Source: Segatella copri
Lineage (GTDB): Bacteria; Bacteroidota; Bacteroidia; Bacteroidales; Bacteroidaceae
Direction of reading: 5' to 3'
DNA length: 64,000 nt
Assembly: GCF_019249795.2 (NCBI RefSeq)
Contig: NZ_CP156891.1
Span: 1,754,001 to 1,818,000, forward strand
The position numbers and the translations under genes are program-made. Positions 55,595 to 62,732 of this stretch are shown here, piece by piece. The notes under the pieces are model-generated. The model saw only the letters and a list, made by a program, of their open reading frames with translations. It had not been told where the DNA came from and did not search any database. The stretch's first letter is position 1, and each line of letters starts with the position of its first letter.

Positions 55595-57691
55595 ATGAAT
55601 AGTATTCTAGACCAAGACATCATGTTCCTGCCGGGGGTAGGACCCAAGAAGAAAGAGATACTGAGCAAGGAGCTCGGCATCAACTCTTATAGTGACCTGC
55701 TGGAATACTATCCATATAAATATGTAGACCGCTCCAAGGTTTTCCACATCAGCGAACTCAATGCCGACATGCCCTTTGTACAACTCAAAGGCAAGATACT
55801 CAGCTACGATGAGATTGATACCGGCAAGCGCAACAAGCTGCTGGTAGCCCATTTCTCAGACGGCTACGGTGTGGCTGACCTCATCTGGTATCGCGGTGCC
55901 CAATACATCATGAAGACCTATAAGGTGGGAACCGAATATCTCGTTTTCGGAAAGCCAACCGTCTTCAACGGCAGATTCCAGTTTACCCATCCCGATATGG
56001 ACGATGCCACCAATCTCCAGATTTCAGAGATGGGCATGCAGCCCTACTACTCGCTTACCGAGAACCTGAGAAAACGCGGCTACACCTCACGTTCCATAGA
56101 GAAGATAACCAAGCAGTTGGTCACCATCCTTCCTCCTCTTCCCGAAACGCTGCCAGGCCATATCGTAGACCGTCTGCATCTGGTTTCGCGCGATGCAGCC
56201 ATCCGCATGATTCATTATCCGCATTCCCATCAGGAGATGCAGAAAGCACAGGTACGCCTTAAATTTGAGGAACTCTTCTATGTGCAGCTTAATATAATAA
56301 GGTATGCCACCGACCAGCGTCGCAAGTTCAGGGGCTATGTCTTCAACCGCATCGCTGATATCTTCAACGGGTTCTATGCCCATCATCTGCCTTTTGAACT
56401 GACAGGAGCACAGAAACGGGTGATGCATGAAATCAGAGCCGATATGTGCAGCGGCAGACAGATGAACCGTCTTCTGCAGGGTGATGTAGGTTCGGGCAAG
56501 ACGCTCGTGGCCCTCATGACCATGCTCATTGCGCTGGATAACGGTTATCAGGCATGTATGATGGCACCTACCGAAATTCTTGCCGAGCAGCATCTGCAAA
56601 CTATCTGCGACTTTCTGCAGGGAATGGACATCCGGGTGGAACTGCTCACAGGCATCGTAAAGGGAAAGAAGAGAGAAAAGATTCTTGCCGACCTGGCTAC
56701 GGGCGACATTCAGATTCTGGTAGGCACCCATGCCATCCTCGAAGACCCGGTAGTTTTCAGAAGATTAGGCGTAGCCGTTATCGATGAGCAGCATCGCTTC
56801 GGTGTAGCACAGAGAGCCAAGCTGTGGAACAAGAGCGAGAATCCGCCTCATATCCTCGTGATGACCGCCACTCCTATCCCCCGCACCCTCGCCATGACCA
56901 TTTATGGTGACCTGGACGTGAGCGTGATTGATGAACTGCCACCGGGCAGAAAACCGATACAGACGCTACATAAGTTTGATACCCAACTCACCAGTCTCTA
57001 TCAGAGCATCCGCCGCCAGATTAATCTCGGCAGACAGGTATATATCGTCTTTCCGCTGATCAAGGAAAGCGAGAAGAGCGACCTGAAGAACCTGGAAGAA
57101 GGTTACGAAACGCTGAAACAGGCATTCCCGGAATTCAAATTGAGTAAGATACACGGAAAGATGAAATCTGCCGAGAAGGAAGTAGAGATGGAGCAGTTTG
57201 TAAAGGGCGAAACACAGATTCTCGTTGCCACCACCGTGATAGAAGTTGGTGTAAATGTGCCCAATGCTTCGGTCATGGTTATCCTGGATGCACAGCGCTT
57301 CGGTCTCTCCCAGTTGCACCAGCTGCGAGGCCGTGTAGGAAGAGGCTGCGACCAGAGCTACTGCATTCTGGTAACCAACTATAAACTTTCAGAAGAAACC
57401 CGCAAACGTATTGATATCATGTGCGATACGAACGACGGTTTCCGTATCGCCGAGGCCGACTTGAAACTCCGTGGTCCCGGCGACCTGGAGGGAACGCAGC
57501 AGAGCGGCATGGCTTTCGACCTGAAGATAGCGAATATTGCCAGAGATGGTCAGCTGGTACAACTGGCACGCACAGAAGCACAGGAAATCATCGACAACGA
57601 TCCCGAATGCAATGCTCCTCACAACGCCCTGCTCTGGAACCGCCTCAGGGAATTGAAGAAAACCCATATCAACTGGGCAGCCATCAGCTAA
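55595..57691 (+). CDS. recG: ATP-dependent DNA helicase RecG
   Basis: The start is the ATG at 55595 (MNSILDQDIMFLPGVGPKKK), giving 698 residues; an in-frame TTG at 55586 overlaps the -7 box. The wedge/OB domain (about 60-170) is followed by the SF2 helicase lobes: Walker A LLQGDVGSGKTLVALM, DEQH box VIDEQHRFGVAQ, TATPIPRTLAM and the second lobe QILVATTVIEVGVNVPNAS with QLHQLRGRVGRG. It reverses stalled replication forks and processes recombination intermediates. It is divergent from the sugar-utilisation operons and marks the start of the housekeeping region. Length and motifs are standard. Confidence 0.97.
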   Translation: MNSILDQDIMFLPGVGPKKKEILSKELGINSYSDLLEYYPYKYVDRSKVFHISELNADMPFVQLKGKILSYDEIDTGKRNKLLVAHFSDGYGVADLIWYRGAQYIMKTYKVGTEYLVFGKPTVFNGRFQFTHPDMDDATNLQISEMGMQPYYSLTENLRKRGYTSRSIEKITKQLVTILPPLPETLPGHIVDRLHLVSRDAAIRMIHYPHSHQEMQKAQVRLKFEELFYVQLNIIRYATDQRRKFRGYVFNRIADIFNGFYAHHLPFELTGAQKRVMHEIRADMCSGRQMNRLLQGDVGSGKTLVALMTMLIALDNGYQACMMAPTEILAEQHLQTICDFLQGMDIRVELLTGIVKGKKREKILADLATGDIQILVGTHAILEDPVVFRRLGVAVIDEQHRFGVAQRAKLWNKSENPPHILVMTATPIPRTLAMTIYGDLDVSVIDELPPGRKPIQTLHKFDTQLTSLYQSIRRQINLGRQVYIVFPLIKESEKSDLKNLEEGYETLKQAFPEFKLSKIHGKMKSAEKEVEMEQFVKGETQILVATTVIEVGVNVPNASVMVILDAQRFGLSQLHQLRGRVGRGCDQSYCILVTNYKLSEETRKRIDIMCDTNDGFRIAEADLKLRGPGDLEGTQQSGMAFDLKIANIARDGQLVQLARTEAQEIIDNDPECNAPHNALLWNRLRELKKTHINWAAIS

Positions 57692-57694
57692 AGC

Positions 57695-57754
57695 AGCAAG
57701 CAAGAGCAGTTCCTGCTATCAGAAAGCAAGCAAAAGCAGTTCCTGTTATCAGAA
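57695..57754. repeat. Two 30-bp tandem repeats after recG
   Basis: The unit begins AGCAAGCAAGAGCAGTTCCT; copies at 57695-57724 and 57725-57754 differ at two positions, with a partial third copy (AGCAAG) after them. Confidence 0.8.
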
Positions 57755-57845
57755 AGCAAGGCTAAAAGGTGGCTTCAGCTATCAAGCAGCCTCATCCCCG
57801 TTCCAGGCGATTCCATCGCCTGTCCCAAAAGTAAAAAGTATAATT

Positions 57846-58166
57846 ATGGATAAAAGAAGAAAGCCGGCTATCAGGGAGCCGCGACCAGAAATAACCCTGG
57901 AAGAAATGAGAGCCATTCTCGAAAACATTACGGAAATAGAAAGTGCAACAGGCATCAGATATGTCAAACTGCATGTCACAGCAAAGATGATTATCGGTAT
58001 CAGAGAGTCATCGGGTAAGGAATTTACCATCAATCTCAACGACCTCTACCGCGCTTATCAGGAATGCCTCCGATTCACCAGTCCGGAGGTAAAAAAGTAT
58101 ATTTTCATGGGGCATTCTCCTGCCGTGGCTCTGTTGAGAATGCTACAAAAGCATGAAACGTACTAA
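57846..58166 (+). CDS. Hypothetical 106-residue protein
   Basis: This small cytoplasmic protein has a basic, proline-containing start (MDKRRKPAIREPRPEITLEE), a helix (MRAILENITEIESATG) and a mixed C-terminal part (KEFTINLNDLYRAYQECLRF, then EVKKYIFMGHSPAVALLRML). No signal peptide, membrane segment or known motif is seen, and I recognise no family. It follows recG in the same direction after a 154-nt gap with tandem repeats and precedes a hairpin terminator (58208-58245). Coding status is supported by sensible composition and the absence of a better overlapping frame. Confidence 0.65.
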   Translation: MDKRRKPAIREPRPEITLEEMRAILENITEIESATGIRYVKLHVTAKMIIGIRESSGKEFTINLNDLYRAYQECLRFTSPEVKKYIFMGHSPAVALLRMLQKHETY

Positions 58167-58207
58167 AAGTCAACTCCTTGCATCTCATTTTCCTAATGTA
58201 AGTTAAA

Positions 58208-58245
58208 AAAAAGGCTAGGGCGTTAAATATCGCCCTTTTGGCTTT
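58208..58245. terminator. Terminator after the 106-residue gene
   Basis: AAAGGCTAGGGCG pairs with CGCCCTTTTGGCTTT around TTAAATAT. Confidence 0.6.
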
Positions 58246-58251
58246 AACAAC

Positions 58252-58283
58252 TTTGGTTTTTTGAAGTTTTTTTGTTATATTTG
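58252..58283 (+). promoter_or_regulatory. Promoter of the M23 peptidase gene
   Basis: TTTG (58252-58255), a 20-nt spacer and TATATTTG (58276-58283), matching the Bacteroidota consensus. Confidence 0.65.
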
Positions 58284-58298
58284 CAACGTCTATATAAC

Positions 58299-58335
58299 AA
58301 AACCGCTACATGAAGGCATTTGCCTTAGTGGTTTT
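58299..58335 (+). promoter_or_regulatory. Two-tier hairpin in the M23 gene leader
   Basis: Outer arms AAAACCGCT/AGTGGTTTT and inner arms AAGGC/GCCTT lie just after the promoter, in a leader of about 118 nt, and end in TTTTT. It could be an attenuator or an mRNA-stabilising element. Confidence 0.4.
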
Positions 58336-58401
58336 TACAGAATTTCTTGTATGATTCTGCGCTGTTGACACGAACCTAAAGAAGAAAATAGAAAAAGTAG
58401 T

Positions 58402-59352
58402 ATGAGTTTTAAAAAGAGTATAAAGAAAATTTCGGTCGTTGCATTGTTGGCGCTAACAGCTTCTCCCGTTTGCGGACAAGACCTGTTGGCAAGACAGGCA
58501 CCTGTAGACCACAGAATGAAATCGCTCGACACACTCGCTGTGTCGCATTATCGAATGATTGAAGACAGAGAGAACCCTGCAGCCGAGCTGTATGAGGATT
58601 TCTCTAACAAGTACGCTCACAGGGCTACAACCTTGCCTGAGCACTTCCGTATCGATCTCCGTCATTTCTGCATGCCAACTCCTAGTCGCGTTGTCACAAG
58701 TAACTTCGGTTACCGTGCTAGCTTTGGCCGCCAACATAAAGGTATGGACATCAAGGTTTATATTGGCGACTCAATCCGCTCAGCCTTTTCAGGCAGAGTT
58801 CGCATCGTAAGATATGAAGGTGGTGGTTACGGTAAGTACATCGTGATTCGTCACAACAATGGTTTGGAGACCATCTATGGTCACCTCTCTAAGCAGCTCG
58901 TTACTGAGGGCGAAGAGGTAAGAGCCGGCGATGTGATTGGCTTGGGTGGTAATACGGGTAGAAGTACCGGTTCGCATCTCCACTTTGAGACCCGTCTCTG
59001 TGGTGTGGCTCTGAACCCGGCACTCTTCTTCGACTTCCGCAACCAGGACGTTACAGGTGACTTCTACAGCTTTAACCGTAATACCTACGAAAGCGAATCA
59101 GCTGATGCCAATGCTGCCCGCGGCAAGGTTGGCAACGGTGGTTACACCAGAGAGCAGGTTAACGGCGGCGAAGTGGGAAGATACTACGAACTGCCTGCTG
59201 GCCACGAGAAGCTCTACCACAAGGTGAAGCCAGGCGAAACGCTTAGTTCTATCGCTGAAAAGCGTGGCGTATCTGTAGAGCAGATCTGCAGACTCAACGG
59301 CTACCGCAAAGACAAGAAGGTTAGTGTAGGACAGATTATCAGATACGTATAA
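58402..59352 (+). CDS. M23-family murein endopeptidase with C-terminal LysM domain
   Basis: The protein has 316 residues with a signal peptide (ends SPVCGQ). The lysostaphin-type M23 domain (about residues 95-210) carries the zinc ligands in RQHKGMDIK (HxxxD) and GSHLHFETR (HxH), with VIRHNNGLETIYGHL between them. A linker of about 50 residues leads to a LysM peptidoglycan-binding domain (YHKVKPGETLSSIAEKRGVS to VSVGQIIRYV). It cuts peptide cross-links in the cell wall, in the periplasm. All catalytic residues are present, so an active enzyme is expected. Confidence 0.95.
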   Translation: MSFKKSIKKISVVALLALTASPVCGQDLLARQAPVDHRMKSLDTLAVSHYRMIEDRENPAAELYEDFSNKYAHRATTLPEHFRIDLRHFCMPTPSRVVTSNFGYRASFGRQHKGMDIKVYIGDSIRSAFSGRVRIVRYEGGGYGKYIVIRHNNGLETIYGHLSKQLVTEGEEVRAGDVIGLGGNTGRSTGSHLHFETRLCGVALNPALFFDFRNQDVTGDFYSFNRNTYESESADANAARGKVGNGGYTREQVNGGEVGRYYELPAGHEKLYHKVKPGETLSSIAEKRGVSVEQICRLNGYRKDKKVSVGQIIRYV

Positions 59353-59373
59353 TACGTATAAAAGAATAAACTC

Positions 59374-59419
59374 AAAAAAAAGAGGGTGTGTCATAAATTA
59401 ATGACCACCCTCTTTTTTT
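59374..59419. terminator. Strong bidirectional terminator between the M23 and rseP genes
   Basis: AAAGAGGGTGTGTCAT pairs with ATGACCACCCTCTTT, with A-run and T-run outside; it serves both convergent genes. Confidence 0.9.
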
Positions 59420-59446
59420 GACCTTTATTTTCGCGATTCCCCGGCA

Positions 59447-60829
59447 TTACAAGATGCCGAAGAGTCGCAATACATCGTTCAGGTTGGCAACGACAAGCAG
59501 AAGAATCAAAATGCCGAAACCAATATACTCAGCACGCTCCATGAACTTATCGCCCGGTTTGCGACCTGTGATAATCTCATAGAGAAGGAAGAACACATGT
59601 CCACCATCAAGAGCAGGGATAGGAAGAATGTTCATGAAGGCAAGAATAATGCTCAGGAACGCTGTCATAAGCCAGAATGCATGCCAATCCCATACAGATG
59701 GGAAGAGACTGCCCAGCGCACCGAAACCACCCAGACTCTTGGCGCCTTCCTTAGAGAAGACATACTTCATATCGCCCACATAACCGGCCAAGACATTCCA
59801 GCCGTATTTGATGCCGGCAGGGAAACTCTCGAAGAAGCCATAGTTGACATGAGTAATCTTATAATCGAGCAAGACAGGATGATTGTAGAAACCAAACTTC
59901 ACACCCTCTTCGGTAGATTTCAGGAGAACACTCGACTTGACGGTATCGCCAGAAGCCTTGAGATAAGTAACCTGAGCTGTAAGTGCTCTGGCACTATCCT
60001 GCGGCGTTTCAGCCGAAGCAAGCACATCCTCTACTCTGCCCAATTCAATCTGAAATTCGTTGAAAGAGACTACCTTTTTATTATTAATAGCAAGAATCTT
60101 ATCACCCTTTGCCAAACCGAGTTTGCTGGCAGGCGAATCCTTCATCACACTATCAATCTGCAGAGGCACATACAAATCTACGAAGCGAGGACTGCTCTTA
60201 ATCATATCGAGCATGTTGAGATCACCAGGCAGATTAAGCGTCATCGGTTTGCCCTGACGGATGATATTGACCTGCTTAGCCTCAGAGAGATTACGATACA
60301 GATCGCCATCAAAGGTCTTGAACTCACCCAGATCGGTGCTTACCAGAATATCCTTATCCTGGAAGCCCAATGCCTTTGCCTCGGTATTGAACTTCATACC
60401 ATAACTCATATCGCGGGTAGCCACATAATTGTCGCCCCAATGGAACAGAATCATGGAATAGATGAAGAGAGCCAGCACGAAGTTAACCAGCACGCCACCT
60501 ATCATGATGAGCAGGCGCTGCCATGCCGGTTTGCTGCGAAACTCGTATGGCTGTTCCGGCTGTTTCATCTGTTCGGTATCGAAACTTTCATCTATCATAC
60601 CCGAAATCTTACAATATCCTCCGAGCGGCAACCATCCCAAACCATAGGTAGTATCCGAATTCTTTGGCTTGAACTCGAAGAGATGGAACCAAGGGTCGAA
60701 GAACAGATAGAACTTCTCCACTCTTACACCAAAGAGTTTGGAGAAGAAGAAGTGTCCGCCCTCATGGAGCAACACTAAGATGGAAAGCGACAGCATCAGC
60801 TGCAACGCTTTGATCAAAAATACTTCCAT
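59447..60829 (-). CDS. rseP: RseP-family site-2 metalloprotease
   Basis: This 460-residue inner-membrane protease starts MEVFLIKALQLMLSLSI. The zinc motif VLLHEGGHFFFSKLFG lies in the first membrane helix, and the second zinc site ALDGGHVFFLLYE lies near residue 405. Two PDZ-like domains lie between; the second is clear (DSPASKLGLAKGDKILAIN). Membrane segments occur near 105-130, about 380-400 and 435-455. It cuts membrane-spanning anti-sigma factors or signal-peptide remnants. It is the last gene of the murA-rimM-dxr-rseP group and ends at a strong terminator. If the sugar locus uses an ECF sigma/anti-sigma pair, this type of protease could take part; that is speculation. Confidence 0.95.
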   Translation of the reverse strand: MEVFLIKALQLMLSLSILVLLHEGGHFFFSKLFGVRVEKFYLFFDPWFHLFEFKPKNSDTTYGLGWLPLGGYCKISGMIDESFDTEQMKQPEQPYEFRSKPAWQRLLIMIGGVLVNFVLALFIYSMILFHWGDNYVATRDMSYGMKFNTEAKALGFQDKDILVSTDLGEFKTFDGDLYRNLSEAKQVNIIRQGKPMTLNLPGDLNMLDMIKSSPRFVDLYVPLQIDSVMKDSPASKLGLAKGDKILAINNKKVVSFNEFQIELGRVEDVLASAETPQDSARALTAQVTYLKASGDTVKSSVLLKSTEEGVKFGFYNHPVLLDYKITHVNYGFFESFPAGIKYGWNVLAGYVGDMKYVFSKEGAKSLGGFGALGSLFPSVWDWHAFWLMTAFLSIILAFMNILPIPALDGGHVFFLLYEIITGRKPGDKFMERAEYIGFGILILLLVVANLNDVLRLFGIL

Positions 60830-60832
60830 TTA

Positions 60833-60927
60833 TTTACTTTGAACTTTGAACTTGGAACTTTGAACTTTATGATGAGTCCTATATCCTACGTTCATTTTAA
60901 CTATTAACTATAAACTATTAACTATTA
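60833..60927. repeat. Intergenic repeat block between rseP and dxr
   Basis: Two repeat types side by side: AACTTTGAACTTTGAACTTG units (60836-60865) and AACTATTAACTATAAACTAT units (60897-60927). The same types occur at 5838-5895, 62086-62123, 1057-1094 and 2578-2606. Confidence 0.7.
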
Positions 60928-62085
60928 CTTGAACATCAGCTCTGTAGCTATGCGGCGAGCCTCAGCATCGGTCTGCAGATAGACATCGAGGTCGGGATTA
61001 CTGTCGAAAGTAGCCTTCGCCATCGTCTCTTCGATGATATCAGCCATCTGAAGGAAGCCACATTCACCTTTGCGGAAGCCGGCATTCACTATCTCGTTGG
61101 CTGCATTCACGATACATGACATATTACCACCCTTTCTGATGGCATCGAAAGCCAGTTGCAGACACTTGAACTTCTGATAGTCAGGCTTGAAGAACTGCAA
61201 ATCCTGCGTTTTGAAGAGGTCGAGACGATCGCCATTCAGATGCAGACGCTGAGGGAAAGAGAAGGCATACTGGATAGGCAGACGCATATCTGGCACACCC
61301 AACTGAGCCTTGACAGCACCATCAACAAACTGAACGGCACTATGCACAACGCTCTGCGGATGGATAAGCACCTCTATCTTGTCAGCCGGAACCCCGAAGA
61401 GCCATTTAGCTTCTGTCACCTCGAAGCCCTTGTTCATGAGCGAAGCCGAATCGATGGTTATCTTGGCGCCCATATCCCAGGTAGGATGCTTGAGGGCATC
61501 GGCAGCAGTCACCTTCTCCAACTGCTCGTGGGTATAATTGCGGAAAGGACCGCCCGAACAAGTCAGAAGAATCTTCTCCACCTCGTTGTCGCCCTCACCC
61601 ACCAGACTCTGGAAGATGGCACTATGCTCGCTGTCAACAGGGAGGATAGGCACATGATATTCCTGTGCAAGATTGCAGATCAGCTCACCCGCTACCACCA
61701 GCGTTTCCTTGTTGGCAAGACATATCTTCTTGCGCGCCTTGATGGCATGGATGGTTGGTTCCAGGCCCGAGAAGCCTACCATGGAAGCCAGCACCATATC
61801 GATAGGCTCAGCCTGTACGATATCGCAAAGCGCCTGAGCACCGGCATAAACCTTGATATCAGGCTCATCACTGAGCATATCTTTCAGTTCCTCGTAGCGA
61901 GCCTCATTGGCTATGACCACAGCAGCCGGATGGAACTTGCGAGCCTGCTCGGCAAGTTCCTGCACTCGGTTGTTGGCGGTGAGGCAATATACCTCGTAAA
62001 GGTCACTGTGCTGCTCGATGACATCAAGCGCCTGTGTACCGATACTTCCCGTAGAACCGAGAATACATATCTGTTGTTTCTTCAT
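60925..62085 (-). CDS. dxr: 1-deoxy-D-xylulose-5-phosphate reductoisomerase
   Basis: The protein has 386 residues. The NADPH-binding motif is at the N-terminus (ICILGSTGSIGTQALDVI). The substrate and metal residues follow in LANKETLVVAGELI, PVDSEHSAIFQSL, LTCSGGPFRNY, MGAKITIDSASLMNKGFEV (catalytic Asp/Glu region) and PQSVVHSAVQFVDG. It makes 2-C-methyl-D-erythritol 4-phosphate, the second step of the non-mevalonate isoprenoid pathway, in the cytoplasm. Full family length. It lies between rimM and rseP in a conserved Bacteroidota group, with short repeats in the gaps. Confidence 0.97.
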   Translation of the reverse strand: MKKQQICILGSTGSIGTQALDVIEQHSDLYEVYCLTANNRVQELAEQARKFHPAAVVIANEARYEELKDMLSDEPDIKVYAGAQALCDIVQAEPIDMVLASMVGFSGLEPTIHAIKARKKICLANKETLVVAGELICNLAQEYHVPILPVDSEHSAIFQSLVGEGDNEVEKILLTCSGGPFRNYTHEQLEKVTAADALKHPTWDMGAKITIDSASLMNKGFEVTEAKWLFGVPADKIEVLIHPQSVVHSAVQFVDGAVKAQLGVPDMRLPIQYAFSFPQRLHLNGDRLDLFKTQDLQFFKPDYQKFKCLQLAFDAIRKGGNMSCIVNAANEIVNAGFRKGECGFLQMADIIEETMAKATFDSNPDLDVYLQTDAEARRIATELMFK

Positions 62086-62174
62086 TTACTTTGAAATTAT
62101 TAACTTTGAACTTAGAACTTTATGATTAGTAAAGCAAATGAATTCTTCACTCTTCGTTCTTCACTCTTCACTTT
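62086..62174. repeat. Intergenic repeats between rimM and dxr
   Basis: AACTTTGAACT-type units (about 62100-62123) followed by a TTCACTCTTCGTTCTTCACT-type repeat (62138-62174) that runs to the rimM stop; the latter also occurs at 43167-43200 and 6741-6774. Confidence 0.75.
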
Positions 62175-62694
62175 ATAAGTCGAGCAATCCTTCCGGAATC
62201 GCCATTCTGATTTCTTTCTTTTCAGCGCTCACCTCTTCGATGAGGTCGTTACTGGCAGGGATGAGGATTTCATCACCTGCATCGGTTGTTACCTCGAAAA
62301 GAAGGTTGAGGGTGGAATCGTCTACATGTTCTATGGTACCTACCACCTTGCCGCTTACGGCATCTACCAGATGGAAACCGATGATTTCTGCCCAGCTCAT
62401 GTTCTCTTCATCACTGTCAGAGAGATGACGTGGGAAGAAAACCTCGCAACCGGTATAGTTGCGTGCCTGCTCTTGGGTATCGATATCCTCAAACTTCACG
62501 AGCACATTCTCATCGTTCTTAAACCGATATTCCTCTAAATAGAAAGGCACGAGGATGCCATCGATGTCGAGTACCAGGTACTCGGCATCTACACGGTCGA
62601 AAACATCATCTGTAATGGCGAAAGTAATCTCGCCCTTCACACCATGAGGTTTTCCCAACTTGCCTATCTTATATACTTCATCGCGTCTAATCAT
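62173..62694 (-). CDS. rimM: Ribosome maturation factor RimM
   Basis: The protein has 173 residues. The RimM N-terminal beta barrel starts YKIGKLGKPHGVKGEITFAI and continues through VPFYLEEYRFKNDENVLVKF and the GCEVFFPR end. The C-terminal PRC-barrel domain follows (WAEIIGFHLVDAVSGKVVGTIEHV, LIPASNDLIEEVSAEKKEI). It binds ribosomal protein S19 and helps mature the 30S head. Length and domains are standard. It lies 38 nt downstream of murA, separated by a repeat. Confidence 0.96.
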   Translation of the reverse strand: MIRRDEVYKIGKLGKPHGVKGEITFAITDDVFDRVDAEYLVLDIDGILVPFYLEEYRFKNDENVLVKFEDIDTQEQARNYTGCEVFFPRHLSDSDEENMSWAEIIGFHLVDAVSGKVVGTIEHVDDSTLNLLFEVTTDAGDEILIPASNDLIEEVSAEKKEIRMAIPEGLLDL

Positions 62695-62732
62695 TCAACA
62701 TTCAACATTTAACATTTAACATTTAACATTGA
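62695..62732. repeat. Intergenic repeat between murA and rimM
   Basis: Tandem units of AACATTTAACATTTAACATT type fill the gap; the related complement occurs at 2530-2560. Confidence 0.7.

Noticed and set aside
57695..57760. CRISPR-like repeats after recG
   Set aside because: The two 30-bp units are contiguous with no spacers and there are no cas genes.
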